A DNA stretch of 6,004 nucleotides from an uncultured Roseburia sp. (GTDB lineage Bacteria; Bacillota; Clostridia; Lachnospirales; Lachnospiraceae). The stretch lies in contig CAMENQ010000158.1 in the NCBI GenBank assembly GCA_945928585.1, positions 1 through 6,004 on the forward strand. Reading direction: 5' to 3'. Below are positions 1 to 6,004 of the stretch, in pieces. The notes beneath the pieces are model-generated. The model was not told the origin of the DNA. It searched no databases and was given only the letters and a program-made list of their open reading frames with translations. The position numbers and the translations under genes are program-made. The first letter of the stretch is position 1. Each line of letters starts with the position of its first letter.

Positions 1-54
1 TATATACTCATTTTAGATTAGATAATTTAAACAGTATATGCTAAATAAATGTAT

Positions 55-59
55 GGGAA
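55..59 (+). promoter_or_regulatory. Ribosome binding site supporting the rsuA start at 68
   Basis: GGGAA lies 8 bases before the ATG at 68. It is a modest Shine-Dalgarno match compared with the GGAGG-type sites of the downstream genes, but it is the only purine-rich match near any of the four in-frame ATGs (38, 53, 59, 68). It is the main reason for preferring the shorter protein. Confidence 0.5.
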
Positions 60-67
60 TGATAAAA

Positions 68-808
68 ATGAATGATCTTATTAGACTTGATAAGTTTTTA
101 TCTGATATGTCAGTTGGAACCCGCAGTCAGGTAAAAGCACTTATAAGCAAGGGAAAAGTAAAAATAGATGGTAAAGTAGTAAAGGATTCATCAATAAAGC
201 TTAACAGAGAAACATCTACAGTAGAGGCGGACGGTAAAATACTTAGGTATTGTACATACGAATATTATATGTTAAACAAGCCGTCAGGTGTAGTGTCTGC
301 TACTGAAGATAAGAGGGAAAAAACTGTTCTTGACTTAATTGACGGAAAAGTAAGAAAAGATTTATTTCCTGTAGGAAGACTGGATAAGGATACAGAAGGA
401 CTTTTAATTATTACAAATGACGGAGAATTAAGTCATAAGCTGTTAAGTCCTAAAAATCATATAGATAAAACATATTATGTTGAGACAGACATATATATTG
501 ATGAACATATGGCTAATCTTCTTGAAAATGGTGTTGATATAGGAGAAAAAAAGCTTACAATGAAAGCAGAAGTTACAGTTTTGGAGCATGATACAGCAAA
601 TAATAAAAACATAAGCTATATTACCATCAGGGAAGGCAAATTTCATCAGGTTAAACGAATGTATCAGGCAGTAGGAGCAAATGTAACATATTTAAAGAGG
701 ATAAGTATGGGAAAGCTTAAACTTGACAGTAATCTAGGGACAGGAGAGTACAGATTACTGACGGATGAAGAAATTAATCTTTTAAGACAGGAATCTCCTA
801 TTAATTAA
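68..808 (+). CDS. rsuA: 16S rRNA pseudouridine synthase, RsuA/RluB family (probable pseudouridine-516 synthase)
   Basis: Predicted to convert a uridine in 16S rRNA to pseudouridine during small-subunit maturation. Numbered from the ATG at 68 (246 residues), an S4-type RNA-binding domain (about 6-65, opening RLDKFLSD) is followed by the catalytic domain. GRLDKDTEGL at 103-112 carries the catalytic aspartate, D106. The second conserved block, EGKFHQVKRM (189-198), and the ending GTGEYRLLTDEEI resemble RsuA more than RluB, RluE or RluF, so U516 is the likely target; this specificity is inferred from recall of family sequences. In-frame ATGs also lie at 38, 53 and 59. The start at 68 was chosen because GGGAA lies 8 bases upstream and the protein then begins just before the S4 domain, as is usual; the ATG at 38 has no ribosome binding site. 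Length is normal for the family (about 230-250). It is the first complete gene of the co-directional run, 24 bases before the HAD gene. Confidence 0.9.
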   Translation: MNDLIRLDKFLSDMSVGTRSQVKALISKGKVKIDGKVVKDSSIKLNRETSTVEADGKILRYCTYEYYMLNKPSGVVSATEDKREKTVLDLIDGKVRKDLFPVGRLDKDTEGLLIITNDGELSHKLLSPKNHIDKTYYVETDIYIDEHMANLLENGVDIGEKKLTMKAEVTVLEHDTANNKNISYITIREGKFHQVKRMYQAVGANVTYLKRISMGKLKLDSNLGTGEYRLLTDEEINLLRQESPIN

Positions 809-832
809 AGATATCCAAAAAGGAGTCGTAAT

Positions 833-1498
833 ATGAACAGATTTAAAGCAGTAATTTTTGATTTGGACGGAACTTTGCTTGATTCTATGTGGATGTGGCA
901 TGCTATTGATATAGAATATCTTGGAAAATACGGAATAGCCATACCTGATGATCTTCAAAAATCCATAGAGGGAAAAAGCTTCACGGAGACGGCTGTATAT
1001 TTCAAGGAACGTTTCAGAATACCTGAAACTGTTGAACAGATAAAAGCAAATTGGAATGAAATGTCCATGGATATGTACTGTAACAGAGTACAGCTTAAAT
1101 CAGGAGCAAAGGAATTTATTATGAAACTCCATAAAAATAATAAAAAGCTTGGTATAGCAACAAGCAATTCAAGACAGTTGACAGAAGCAGCGCTAAAAGC
1201 AAAGGGACTATATGATTACTTTGATGCTGTTGTTACAGGCTGTGATGTAAAGAAAGGTAAGCCTGATCCTGAGATTTACTTAAAAGCAGCAGAAATTCTT
1301 GGTGTTAAACCTTCGGAATGTCTTGTGTTTGAAGATGTTCCACAGGGAATTATTGCCGGAAAAAATGCAGGAATGACTACGTGTGCCGTAGATGACGAAT
1401 ATTCAAGAAAATTTATTGATGAGAAAAAAACACTTGCAGATTATTTTGTTACAGACTACAATAATATTAAGTGTAAAGGTTCGTTTTTGGAGGATTAA
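833..1498 (+). CDS. HAD-superfamily phosphatase (subfamily IA, beta-phosphoglucomutase-like)
   Basis: A 221-residue soluble haloacid dehalogenase-type hydrolase, predicted to remove phosphate from, or move it on, a small metabolite through an aspartyl-phosphate intermediate with Mg2+. All four HAD motifs are present: motif I FDLDGTLLDS, with nucleophile D10 and acid/base D12; motif II in GIATSNS (T110/S111); motif III lysine K143 in KGKPDPEIY; and motif IV FEDVPQGI with E167 and D168. An insertion between motif I and motif II (about residues 17-85) is the helical C1 cap typical of subfamily IA enzymes such as beta-phosphoglucomutase and phosphoglycolate phosphatase. The substrate cannot be told from sequence; many such enzymes are broad-specificity sugar-phosphate or nucleotide phosphatases. 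The start is set by AAGGAG at 820-825, 7 bases before the ATG. The stop falls 2 bases before the next gene, whose ribosome binding site lies inside this gene's last codons, so translational coupling is likely. Confidence 0.92.
   Translation: MNRFKAVIFDLDGTLLDSMWMWHAIDIEYLGKYGIAIPDDLQKSIEGKSFTETAVYFKERFRIPETVEQIKANWNEMSMDMYCNRVQLKSGAKEFIMKLHKNNKKLGIATSNSRQLTEAALKAKGLYDYFDAVVTGCDVKKGKPDPEIYLKAAEILGVKPSECLVFEDVPQGIIAGKNAGMTTCAVDDEYSRKFIDEKKTLADYFVTDYNNIKCKGSFLED
1489..1493 (+). promoter_or_regulatory. Ribosome binding site of the c-di-GMP gene, embedded in the end of the HAD gene
   Basis: GGAGG sits 7 bases before the ATG at 1501, within the final codons of the HAD phosphatase gene (stop 1496-1498). 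Ribosomes finishing the phosphatase would uncover or reuse this site, so the two proteins are probably translationally coupled. Confidence 0.8.
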
Positions 1499-1500
1499 TT

Positions 1501-3651
1501 ATGGATACAAAGGATAACATTATTAACAGAGACCTTATTATAGGCTGGGGAACAATAGTAGTTATATTGTTTGCAGCTTATGTAGGTGAGGTTCTTAAGG
1601 GTGAAAGAACATGGATGTATCTTGTGGTATTTATGATATTTACTTCATTACCACAGATTGCCGCCACTTTTGTATATTTTAAAAATCCTTTTTCTTATAA
1701 TCTCAGATATATTATTGTGGTTGGTTACTTTTTTATGTACACTTTTGTTATGATTACCGGCAGTACATCCCTTGTGTTTACATATATATTGCCATTGCTG
1801 TCATTTCTTATTTTGTATCATCAGGAAAAACTTATATTATATACAGGCATTGCTTCCATTATAGTTAATGTTATTTTTGTTGTCATAAATGCAGTTAATA
1901 AAAATATAACTTTAGCAGATACTAAGGATATGGAAATACAGTTTGCATTATTGGGGCTGTGTTTTTCAGGAGGATATGTTGCAGCAAAGCTTTATGGTAA
2001 TATAACAAAAAGAAATAAGGAATATGTAGCTATTCTTGATGAGAAATCAAATGAAATAAAAAGAATGGCTTTTCAGACTATAAATACCATAGCTAATACA
2101 ATAGATGCAAAGGATGAATATACAAAAGGACATTCTAACAGGGTAGCATGTTATTCCGAAGCACTTGCAAAGGAACTGGGGATGAGTGATGAAGATGCAA
2201 GAAACGTCCATTCCGTTGCACTTTTGCACGATATAGGAAAAATTGGAATTCCTGATTCAGTTTTAAATAAGCCGGGAAAGCTTACTGATGAGGAATATGC
2301 CATTATGAAAAAACATCCTGTTATAGGTGCAGACATTCTTAAGGATATAAATATATTAGAAGGACTTGATATAGGTGCAAAATATCATCATGAGCGGTAC
2401 GATGGAAAGGGATATCCTGACGGACTTAAAGGTGATGATATACCATATATTGCAAAGATTATCGGTATTGCAGACGCTTATGATGCAATGAGCAGCAACA
2501 GAGTATATAGGAAACGTTTTTCAGATGAAAAAATACTTGAGGAGCTGGAGAGATGCAAGGGGTCACAGTTTGAACCTGAAATAGCAGATGCTTTTATTCG
2601 TCTGATAAAAGAGAAACGTCTTATAACTTTAAGTCCTGATACTGTAAGTGAGCCCGAAAAAACTTCTGAAAAATCAGCTGAATCTATATCGATAGATGAA
2701 TTACAGGAGGCTTTAAAGAAAAAAAAGGATGAAAAAAGTCTTTTGGAACTTTTGAGCCAGCCAAAAAATATTGAAAATATTATTACACAGGAGCTTAAAA
2801 CAGGGGATGGCTGTCTTTTTCTTATTGATATGGATGATACATATGCAATAAATGAAAAATATGGCTTTCACAGAGGCGATTACTATTTATCCATTATTGC
2901 ACAGACACTTATGGATTATAAGAAGAAGCTTTATATTACACGTATTGACGGTGATGAGTTTTTATGCTATCTTCCCGATGTAAATTCCATTATGGATGCA
3001 GAAAACAATATTGTCAGTCTTATGAATACGCTTCATACTGCATTACTCAAATATGAAAAAAACGAAAAAGTAACTTTATCAGTCGGTGTCTCTTTGTCAA
3101 GTGTAAGTGGCAGGGATTATATGCGAATGTATTTAGATGCAGATAAAGCTCTATATCACGTAAAACAAAATGGAAAAAACAGTTTTTATATATACAATGA
3201 TGTAAGTAAAATCGATAATAAAAATATATCTAAGCAGGATTTGGACAATCTTGTTAAGATTATTCAGGATGAATATTCATATACAGGAGCATTTAAGGTT
3301 AATTACCATGAATTTGAAAAAGTTTATGAGTTTGTGCGGCATATGGGTAAAAGAAACGCCCAGACCATACAGCTTATATTATTTACAATAAAGCCTTCAG
3401 ATGAAAAAAATACGGATTTATCTGACAGGGATGATGTGATGCAGTATTTGGAAAATGCCATAATAGAGACTGTAAGAAGCGTTGATGTTACTACACGGTA
3501 CTCAAGTACACAGCAGCTTGTTATGTTCATAAATTTAAATGATGACTCAGTACAGATGGTTGTGGAACGTATAATGAAAAGCTTTTACAATATGTATGAC
3601 AAGGGAGATATGGTACTTACATATGATATTGCAAATCTTAATTTTAATTAA
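1501..3651 (+). CDS. Membrane-anchored HD-GYP phosphodiesterase with GGDEF and degenerate GGDEF-like domains
   Basis: A 716-residue c-di-GMP signalling protein. About six hydrophobic segments (roughly 12-31, 36-60, 69-86, 88-106, 110-133, 146-166) form an N-terminal membrane/sensor region of no recognised family, followed by a helical linker (167-190). The HD-GYP domain (about 190-372) is intact: H211 (GHSNRV), H243-D244 in LLHDIGKIGIPD, H272, H296-H297-E in HHERYDGKGYPDGL, and D325 in IADAYDAM. It should hydrolyse c-di-GMP with a di- or tri-metal centre. A GGDEF domain (about 412-567) keeps metal aspartate D443, N451, D460 and D485-E486, but its signature is DGDEF (483-487) and no RxxD inhibitory site is seen, so cyclase activity is uncertain. 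Residues 576-716 resemble another GGDEF fold with SSTQQ (668-672) at the signature position. The domain order differs from the common GGDEF-then-HD-GYP. A possible frameshift site lies at codons 407-410. Confidence 0.9.
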   Translation: MDTKDNIINRDLIIGWGTIVVILFAAYVGEVLKGERTWMYLVVFMIFTSLPQIAATFVYFKNPFSYNLRYIIVVGYFFMYTFVMITGSTSLVFTYILPLLSFLILYHQEKLILYTGIASIIVNVIFVVINAVNKNITLADTKDMEIQFALLGLCFSGGYVAAKLYGNITKRNKEYVAILDEKSNEIKRMAFQTINTIANTIDAKDEYTKGHSNRVACYSEALAKELGMSDEDARNVHSVALLHDIGKIGIPDSVLNKPGKLTDEEYAIMKKHPVIGADILKDINILEGLDIGAKYHHERYDGKGYPDGLKGDDIPYIAKIIGIADAYDAMSSNRVYRKRFSDEKILEELERCKGSQFEPEIADAFIRLIKEKRLITLSPDTVSEPEKTSEKSAESISIDELQEALKKKKDEKSLLELLSQPKNIENIITQELKTGDGCLFLIDMDDTYAINEKYGFHRGDYYLSIIAQTLMDYKKKLYITRIDGDEFLCYLPDVNSIMDAENNIVSLMNTLHTALLKYEKNEKVTLSVGVSLSSVSGRDYMRMYLDADKALYHVKQNGKNSFYIYNDVSKIDNKNISKQDLDNLVKIIQDEYSYTGAFKVNYHEFEKVYEFVRHMGKRNAQTIQLILFTIKPSDEKNTDLSDRDDVMQYLENAIIETVRSVDVTTRYSSTQQLVMFINLNDDSVQMVVERIMKSFYNMYDKGDMVLTYDIANLNFN
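2705..2732 (+). promoter_or_regulatory. Candidate programmed -1 ribosomal frameshift element (dnaX-like layout)
   Basis: Seen in the sequence: AGGAGG (2705-2710), a 10-base spacer, then A AAA AAG (2721-2727) phased as third base, codon, codon of the main frame (K408, K409). In the -1 frame the next codons are GGA then TGA (2730-2732). A weak AT-rich stem (2734-2739 pairing with 2748-2753, only one G-C pair) begins 6 bases after the heptamer. Known: E. coli dnaX uses an upstream Shine-Dalgarno-like element about 10 bases before the same heptamer, plus a downstream hairpin, to make its short gamma product. Inferred: slippage would yield a 410-residue protein holding the membrane and HD-GYP parts but no GGDEF. 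The A run (8 A) could also cause RNA polymerase slippage. A lysine-rich linker in an AT-rich gene could produce this by chance, and the hairpin is far weaker than that of dnaX. Confidence 0.3.
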
Positions 3652-3670
3652 CAATGCTTTTATATGATTT

Positions 3671-3676
3671 AGGAGG
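3671..3676 (+). promoter_or_regulatory. Strong ribosome binding site of ygiQ
   Basis: AGGAGG lies 5 bases before the ATG at 3682, in the 30-base gap after the c-di-GMP gene. It fixes the YgiQ start. The gap shows no hairpin terminator, so ygiQ is probably read through from upstream. Confidence 0.8.
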
Positions 3677-3681
3677 AATAA

Positions 3682-5604
3682 ATGGCAGACGGATTTTTAC
3701 CTGTATCCAAATCGGATATGGATGAACAGGGTATAAAACAGCTGGATTTTGTATATATAATAGGTGATGCCTATGTGGACCACCCTTCATTTGGACATGC
3801 TATTATAAGCAGAGTTTTGGAAGCTCACGGTTATAGTGTAGGTATTATATCACAGCCTGACTGGAAAAATGATGAAAGCATAAATGTTCTCGGAGAACCC
3901 AGACTTGCGTTTATTGTTATGGGCGGCAATATGGATTCTATGGTTAATCATTATTCCGTATCGAAGAAAAGAAGGGAAACAGATGCCTTTTCACCGGGCG
4001 GTGTAATGGGCAAAAGACCTGATTATGCCACGGTTGTATACTGCAATCTCATAAGACGGACATATAAAAATAAACCTATTGTAGTTGGCGGAATAGAAGC
4101 CTCCTTAAGAAGGCTTGCCCATTATGATTACTGGTCAAATAAGGTTAAACGTTCTTTACTCCTTGATGCAGGTGCTGACCTTTTGCTGTATGGCATGGGT
4201 GAACATTCAATAGTTGAAATGGCTGATGGATTAAACAGTGGTATAGACATAAAGGATTTAACATTTATAAAGGGAAGTGTATATAAGACAAAGGATTTAT
4301 CTTCCGTATATGATTATATAATGCTTCCGTCATATGATGATATAAAAAGTGATAAGAAAACATTTGCAGAAAGCTTTTACACACAATATGTAAACACTGA
4401 CTGCTACACGGCAAAAACCCTTGTGGAACCATATCCAAACGGAGTGTATGTAGTTCAGAATACACCATCACTGCCCCTTTCTACAAATGAGATGGATTTT
4501 GTATACAGTCTTCCCTATATGAGAAATTATCATCCGTCATATGAAGAAGCCGGAGGAGTTCCTGCAATAAAGGAAATAAAGTTCAGTCTTACAAGCAACA
4601 GAGGCTGCTTTGGAGGCTGCAGTTTTTGTGCCCTTACCTTTCATCAGGGACGTATGATACAGGTCAGAAGTCATGAATCCATTATAGAAGAAGCTAAAAA
4701 AATAACAGCAGATAAGGATTTTAAGGGATATATTCATGATGTAGGCGGTCCTACTGCCAATTTCAGACACACCTCCTGTGAAAAACAGAAGACAAAGGGT
4801 GTCTGTCCAAATAAACAATGCCTTTTCCCAAAACCATGTAAAAACCTGTATGTTGACCATAGTGATTATCTTGAACTTTTAAGAAAACTCCGTTCACTGC
4901 CAAATGTAAAAAAGGTGTTTATACGTTCAGGCATACGTTTTGATTACCTTCTGGAGGATAAGGATGATACGTTTTTTAAGGAAATGGTTCAGTATCATAT
5001 CAGCGGACAGTTAAAGGTGGCCCCAGAGCATGTTTCGGACAATGTATTAAGCCTCTTAGGCAAACCGTCAAATAATGTATATGAAAGATTTATAAAAAAG
5101 TATAAAAAGCTTAACGAAAGCCTGGGACTTAAACAATTTGTTGTTCCATATCTTATGTCCTCACATCCCGGCAGCACTATGAAGGATGCCATTATACTGG
5201 CTGAATATCTGCGTGATCTTGGATATATGCCTGAGCAGGTACAGGATTTTTATCCTACACCGTCCACTATATCTACCTGTATGTATTATACAGGCTATGA
5301 CCCAAGAACAATGGAGAAGGTTTATGTGCCTGTTAATCCTCATGAGAAGGCTATGCAGCGTGCATTAATACAATATAGAAATCCAAAGAATTATGATTTG
5401 GTTTATGAAGCATTAATGTCTGAGGGCAGACAGGATTTGATAGGCTATGGTCCAAAATGTCTGATACGTCCGAAAAATGGGCGCGGTTATAATATTGCGA
5501 CTAATAAAAATATAAAACATGATAGTAAAAACATAAAACATGATAATAAAAAATCAGGAAAAAAGAAAGCTATCAGGAACATTCATAAAAAGAAGGAGAA
5601 TTAA
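3682..5604 (+). CDS. ygiQ: YgiQ family radical SAM protein
   Basis: A 640-residue soluble radical S-adenosylmethionine enzyme of the YgiQ family, whose reaction and substrate are not established. The N-terminal family domain (about 1-275) opens with [10 protein letters not shown] and contains [14 protein letters not shown], a near-signature of the family. The radical SAM core (about 300-510) has the CX3CX2C cluster motif: C309, C313, C316 in [10 protein letters not shown], which should bind a 4Fe-4S cluster and SAM. Four further cysteines, C366, C375, C380 and C386, sit in the [18 protein letters not shown] insertion and look like ligands for another metal or cluster. A C-terminal family domain (from about 520, [12 protein letters not shown]) follows. 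The protein ends in a lysine-rich tail (about 605-640) containing a duplicated seven-residue unit. It is shorter than E. coli YgiQ (739) but typical of Gram-positive members. The start follows AGGAGG, and the gene ends 2 bases before the SDR gene. Confidence 0.94.
   Translation: MADGFLPVSKSDMDEQGIKQLDFVYIIGDAYVDHPSFGHAIISRVLEAHGYSVGIISQPDWKNDESINVLGEPRLAFIVMGGNMDSMVNHYSVSKKRRETDAFSPGGVMGKRPDYATVVYCNLIRRTYKNKPIVVGGIEASLRRLAHYDYWSNKVKRSLLLDAGADLLLYGMGEHSIVEMADGLNSGIDIKDLTFIKGSVYKTKDLSSVYDYIMLPSYDDIKSDKKTFAESFYTQYVNTDCYTAKTLVEPYPNGVYVVQNTPSLPLSTNEMDFVYSLPYMRNYHPSYEEAGGVPAIKEIKFSLTSNRGCFGGCSFCALTFHQGRMIQVRSHESIIEEAKKITADKDFKGYIHDVGGPTANFRHTSCEKQKTKGVCPNKQCLFPKPCKNLYVDHSDYLELLRKLRSLPNVKKVFIRSGIRFDYLLEDKDDTFFKEMVQYHISGQLKVAPEHVSDNVLSLLGKPSNNVYERFIKKYKKLNESLGLKQFVVPYLMSSHPGSTMKDAIILAEYLRDLGYMPEQVQDFYPTPSTISTCMYYTGYDPRTMEKVYVPVNPHEKAMQRALIQYRNPKNYDLVYEALMSEGRQDLIGYGPKCLIRPKNGRGYNIATNKNIKHDSKNIKHDNKKSGKKKAIRNIHKKKEN
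5509..5550 (+). repeat. Tandem 21-bp duplication in the ygiQ 3' end
   Basis: Two adjacent 21-base units (5509-5529 and 5530-5550) differ at only two positions and encode NIKHDSK then NIKHDNK in the lysine-rich tail of YgiQ. The unit length is a multiple of three, so the frame is kept. It lies beyond the conserved domains, which fits a recent slippage or recombination duplication in a tolerant tail. Confidence 0.85.
5593..5598 (+). promoter_or_regulatory. Ribosome binding site of the SDR gene, inside the end of ygiQ
   Basis: AAGGAG lies 8 bases before the ATG at 5607 and within the last codons of ygiQ (stop 5602-5604). This supports the chosen SDR start and suggests coupled translation from ygiQ. 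Confidence 0.75.
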
Positions 5605-5606
5605 AA

Positions 5607-6004
5607 ATGGAAGAGAAAATAGGCGGAAAATGGACAAATATAGCTATTGTAACCGGTGCAACATCAGGCTTTGGTGAAATTTTCGCAAGAATGATAGATG
5701 AAAAATGCAGTTCCATAGATGAGATATGGATAATCGGAAGACGGGAGGGCAGACTTGAAAAGCTGGCAGGAAGTCTTTCAAAGGATGTAAGGCTTTTCCC
5801 TATGGATTTAAATAAATCAGAAAGTATAAAACAGCTTAAGGAAAGTCTTGCTGCAGATAAAATTGCCATAAAAATGCTTGTAAATGCTGCAGGATTTGGT
5901 ATAAACACAAGCTTTGAAAATAATACGGAAGAGGAAGTCCATGATATGACAACCTTAAACTGTACAGCCCTTACGGATATTACAAAGGTTTGTCTGCCGT
6001 ATAT
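5607..6004 (+). CDS. Short-chain dehydrogenase/reductase (SDR), 3' end cut by the window edge
   Basis: The first 132 codons of an NAD(P)-dependent oxidoreductase of the classical SDR type; the rest lies beyond the right edge. Residues 12-15 form the first beta strand, followed by the cofactor loop TGATSGFG (16-23), matching TGxxxGxG. GRR at 44-46, after the second strand, suggests NADP(H) preference through the arginines. D67 in MDL fits the adenine-contacting aspartate. NAAG (93-96) corresponds to the structural NNAG motif, and N118 in LNCTAL to the conserved asparagine of the catalytic tetrad. The catalytic Ser and YxxxK should lie just past the window, so activity cannot be confirmed and the substrate is unknown. 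The frame is open to the edge with no internal stop. It starts 2 bases after ygiQ, with its ribosome binding site inside that gene, so it belongs to the same operon. Confidence 0.9.
   Translation, partial: MEEKIGGKWTNIAIVTGATSGFGEIFARMIDEKCSSIDEIWIIGRREGRLEKLAGSLSKDVRLFPMDLNKSESIKQLKESLAADKIAIKMLVNAAGFGINTSFENNTEEEVHDMTTLNCTALTDITKVCLPY

Larger units (their letters stand above)
68..6004 (+). other. Probable five-gene operon
   Basis: All five genes run in the same direction with gaps of 24, 2, 30 and 2 bases, and two ribosome binding sites lie inside the preceding gene. No GC-rich hairpin followed by a T run is seen in any gap. Inferred: a single transcript covers rsuA, the HAD phosphatase, the c-di-GMP protein, ygiQ and the SDR. 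The promoter is probably at or before the left edge, and the operon continues to the right. Confidence 0.7.

Noticed and set aside
12..42. Possible promoter: TTTAGA (12-17) and TATGCT (37-42)
   Set aside because: The -35 match is only 4 of 6, the spacer is 19 bases, and such strings are common in AT-rich DNA.
1..44. Possible 3' end of an upstream gene on the + strand
   Set aside because: Two frames stay open from the left edge (one stopping at 19-21, the other at 42-44), but the stretch is too short to recognise any protein.
547..553. In-phase A AAA AAG inside rsuA
   Set aside because: No properly spaced Shine-Dalgarno element upstream, no prompt -1 stop, and it lies in the middle of the catalytic domain; taken as chance.
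2767..2781. Inverted repeat AATATT-GAA-AATATT downstream of the candidate frameshift site
   Set aside because: All six pairs are A-U and it starts about 40 bases after the heptamer, too weak and too far to act as a stimulator; there is no T run to make it a terminator.
3629..3668. Possible promoter before ygiQ (TATGAT at 3663-3668, TTGCAA at 3629-3634)
   Set aside because: The two elements are not correctly spaced to each other, and a start of transcription from TATGAT would fall in or after the ribosome binding site.
4537..4860. 107-codon open frame on the - strand within ygiQ
   Set aside because: It lies opposite the conserved radical SAM core, which is clearly coding on the + strand, and its translation shows no recognisable protein features.
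5094..5100. In-phase A AAA AAG inside ygiQ with a -1 stop soon after
   Set aside because: No AGGAGG-like element about 10 bases upstream, and truncation would cut the radical SAM core; taken as chance.
5573..5908. 111-codon open frame on the - strand across the ygiQ/SDR junction
   Set aside because: It is antisense to the SDR cofactor-binding motifs on the + strand, and its serine- and phenylalanine-rich translation is typical of a shadow frame.

Overview
The window is AT-rich, with strong GGAGG-type ribosome binding sites and tightly packed genes all on the + strand. Together with the protein styles (a membrane HD-GYP/GGDEF protein and a roughly 640-residue YgiQ protein), this suggests a low-GC Firmicute of the class Clostridia, probably close to Lachnospiraceae. 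That placement is inferred from overall character, not from a marker gene.

Layout, left to right: an RsuA-type 16S rRNA pseudouridine synthase (68-808); a HAD-family phosphatase (833-1498); a 716-residue membrane-anchored c-di-GMP signalling protein (1501-3651); a YgiQ-family radical SAM protein (3682-5604); and the 5' part of a short-chain dehydrogenase/reductase (5607 to the window edge). The gaps are 24, 2, 30 and 2 bases. No terminator hairpin or convincing internal promoter is visible, so the set reads as one transcript that continues past the right edge. The first 67 bases hold no gene that can be supported. No RNA genes, insertion sequences, CRISPR arrays or attachment sites were seen, and no stretch over 300 bases lacks a gene.

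The genes do not form an obvious pathway. They look like a housekeeping operon (rRNA modification, small-molecule phosphatase, radical SAM enzyme, oxidoreductase) with a c-di-GMP enzyme in the middle.

The most interesting object is that c-di-GMP protein. Its order is six membrane segments, an intact HD-GYP phosphodiesterase domain, a GGDEF domain with a DGDEF signature, and a C-terminal domain that looks like a second GGDEF fold with all catalytic residues lost. At the junction between the HD-GYP and GGDEF modules there is a Shine-Dalgarno-like AGGAGG, exactly 10 bases, then A AAA AAG in the reading frame, followed in the -1 frame by one codon and a stop. This is the layout of the E. coli dnaX programmed frameshift site. 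If used, it would release a 410-residue phosphodiesterase-only form. This is a hypothesis from sequence layout; it has not been shown to function.
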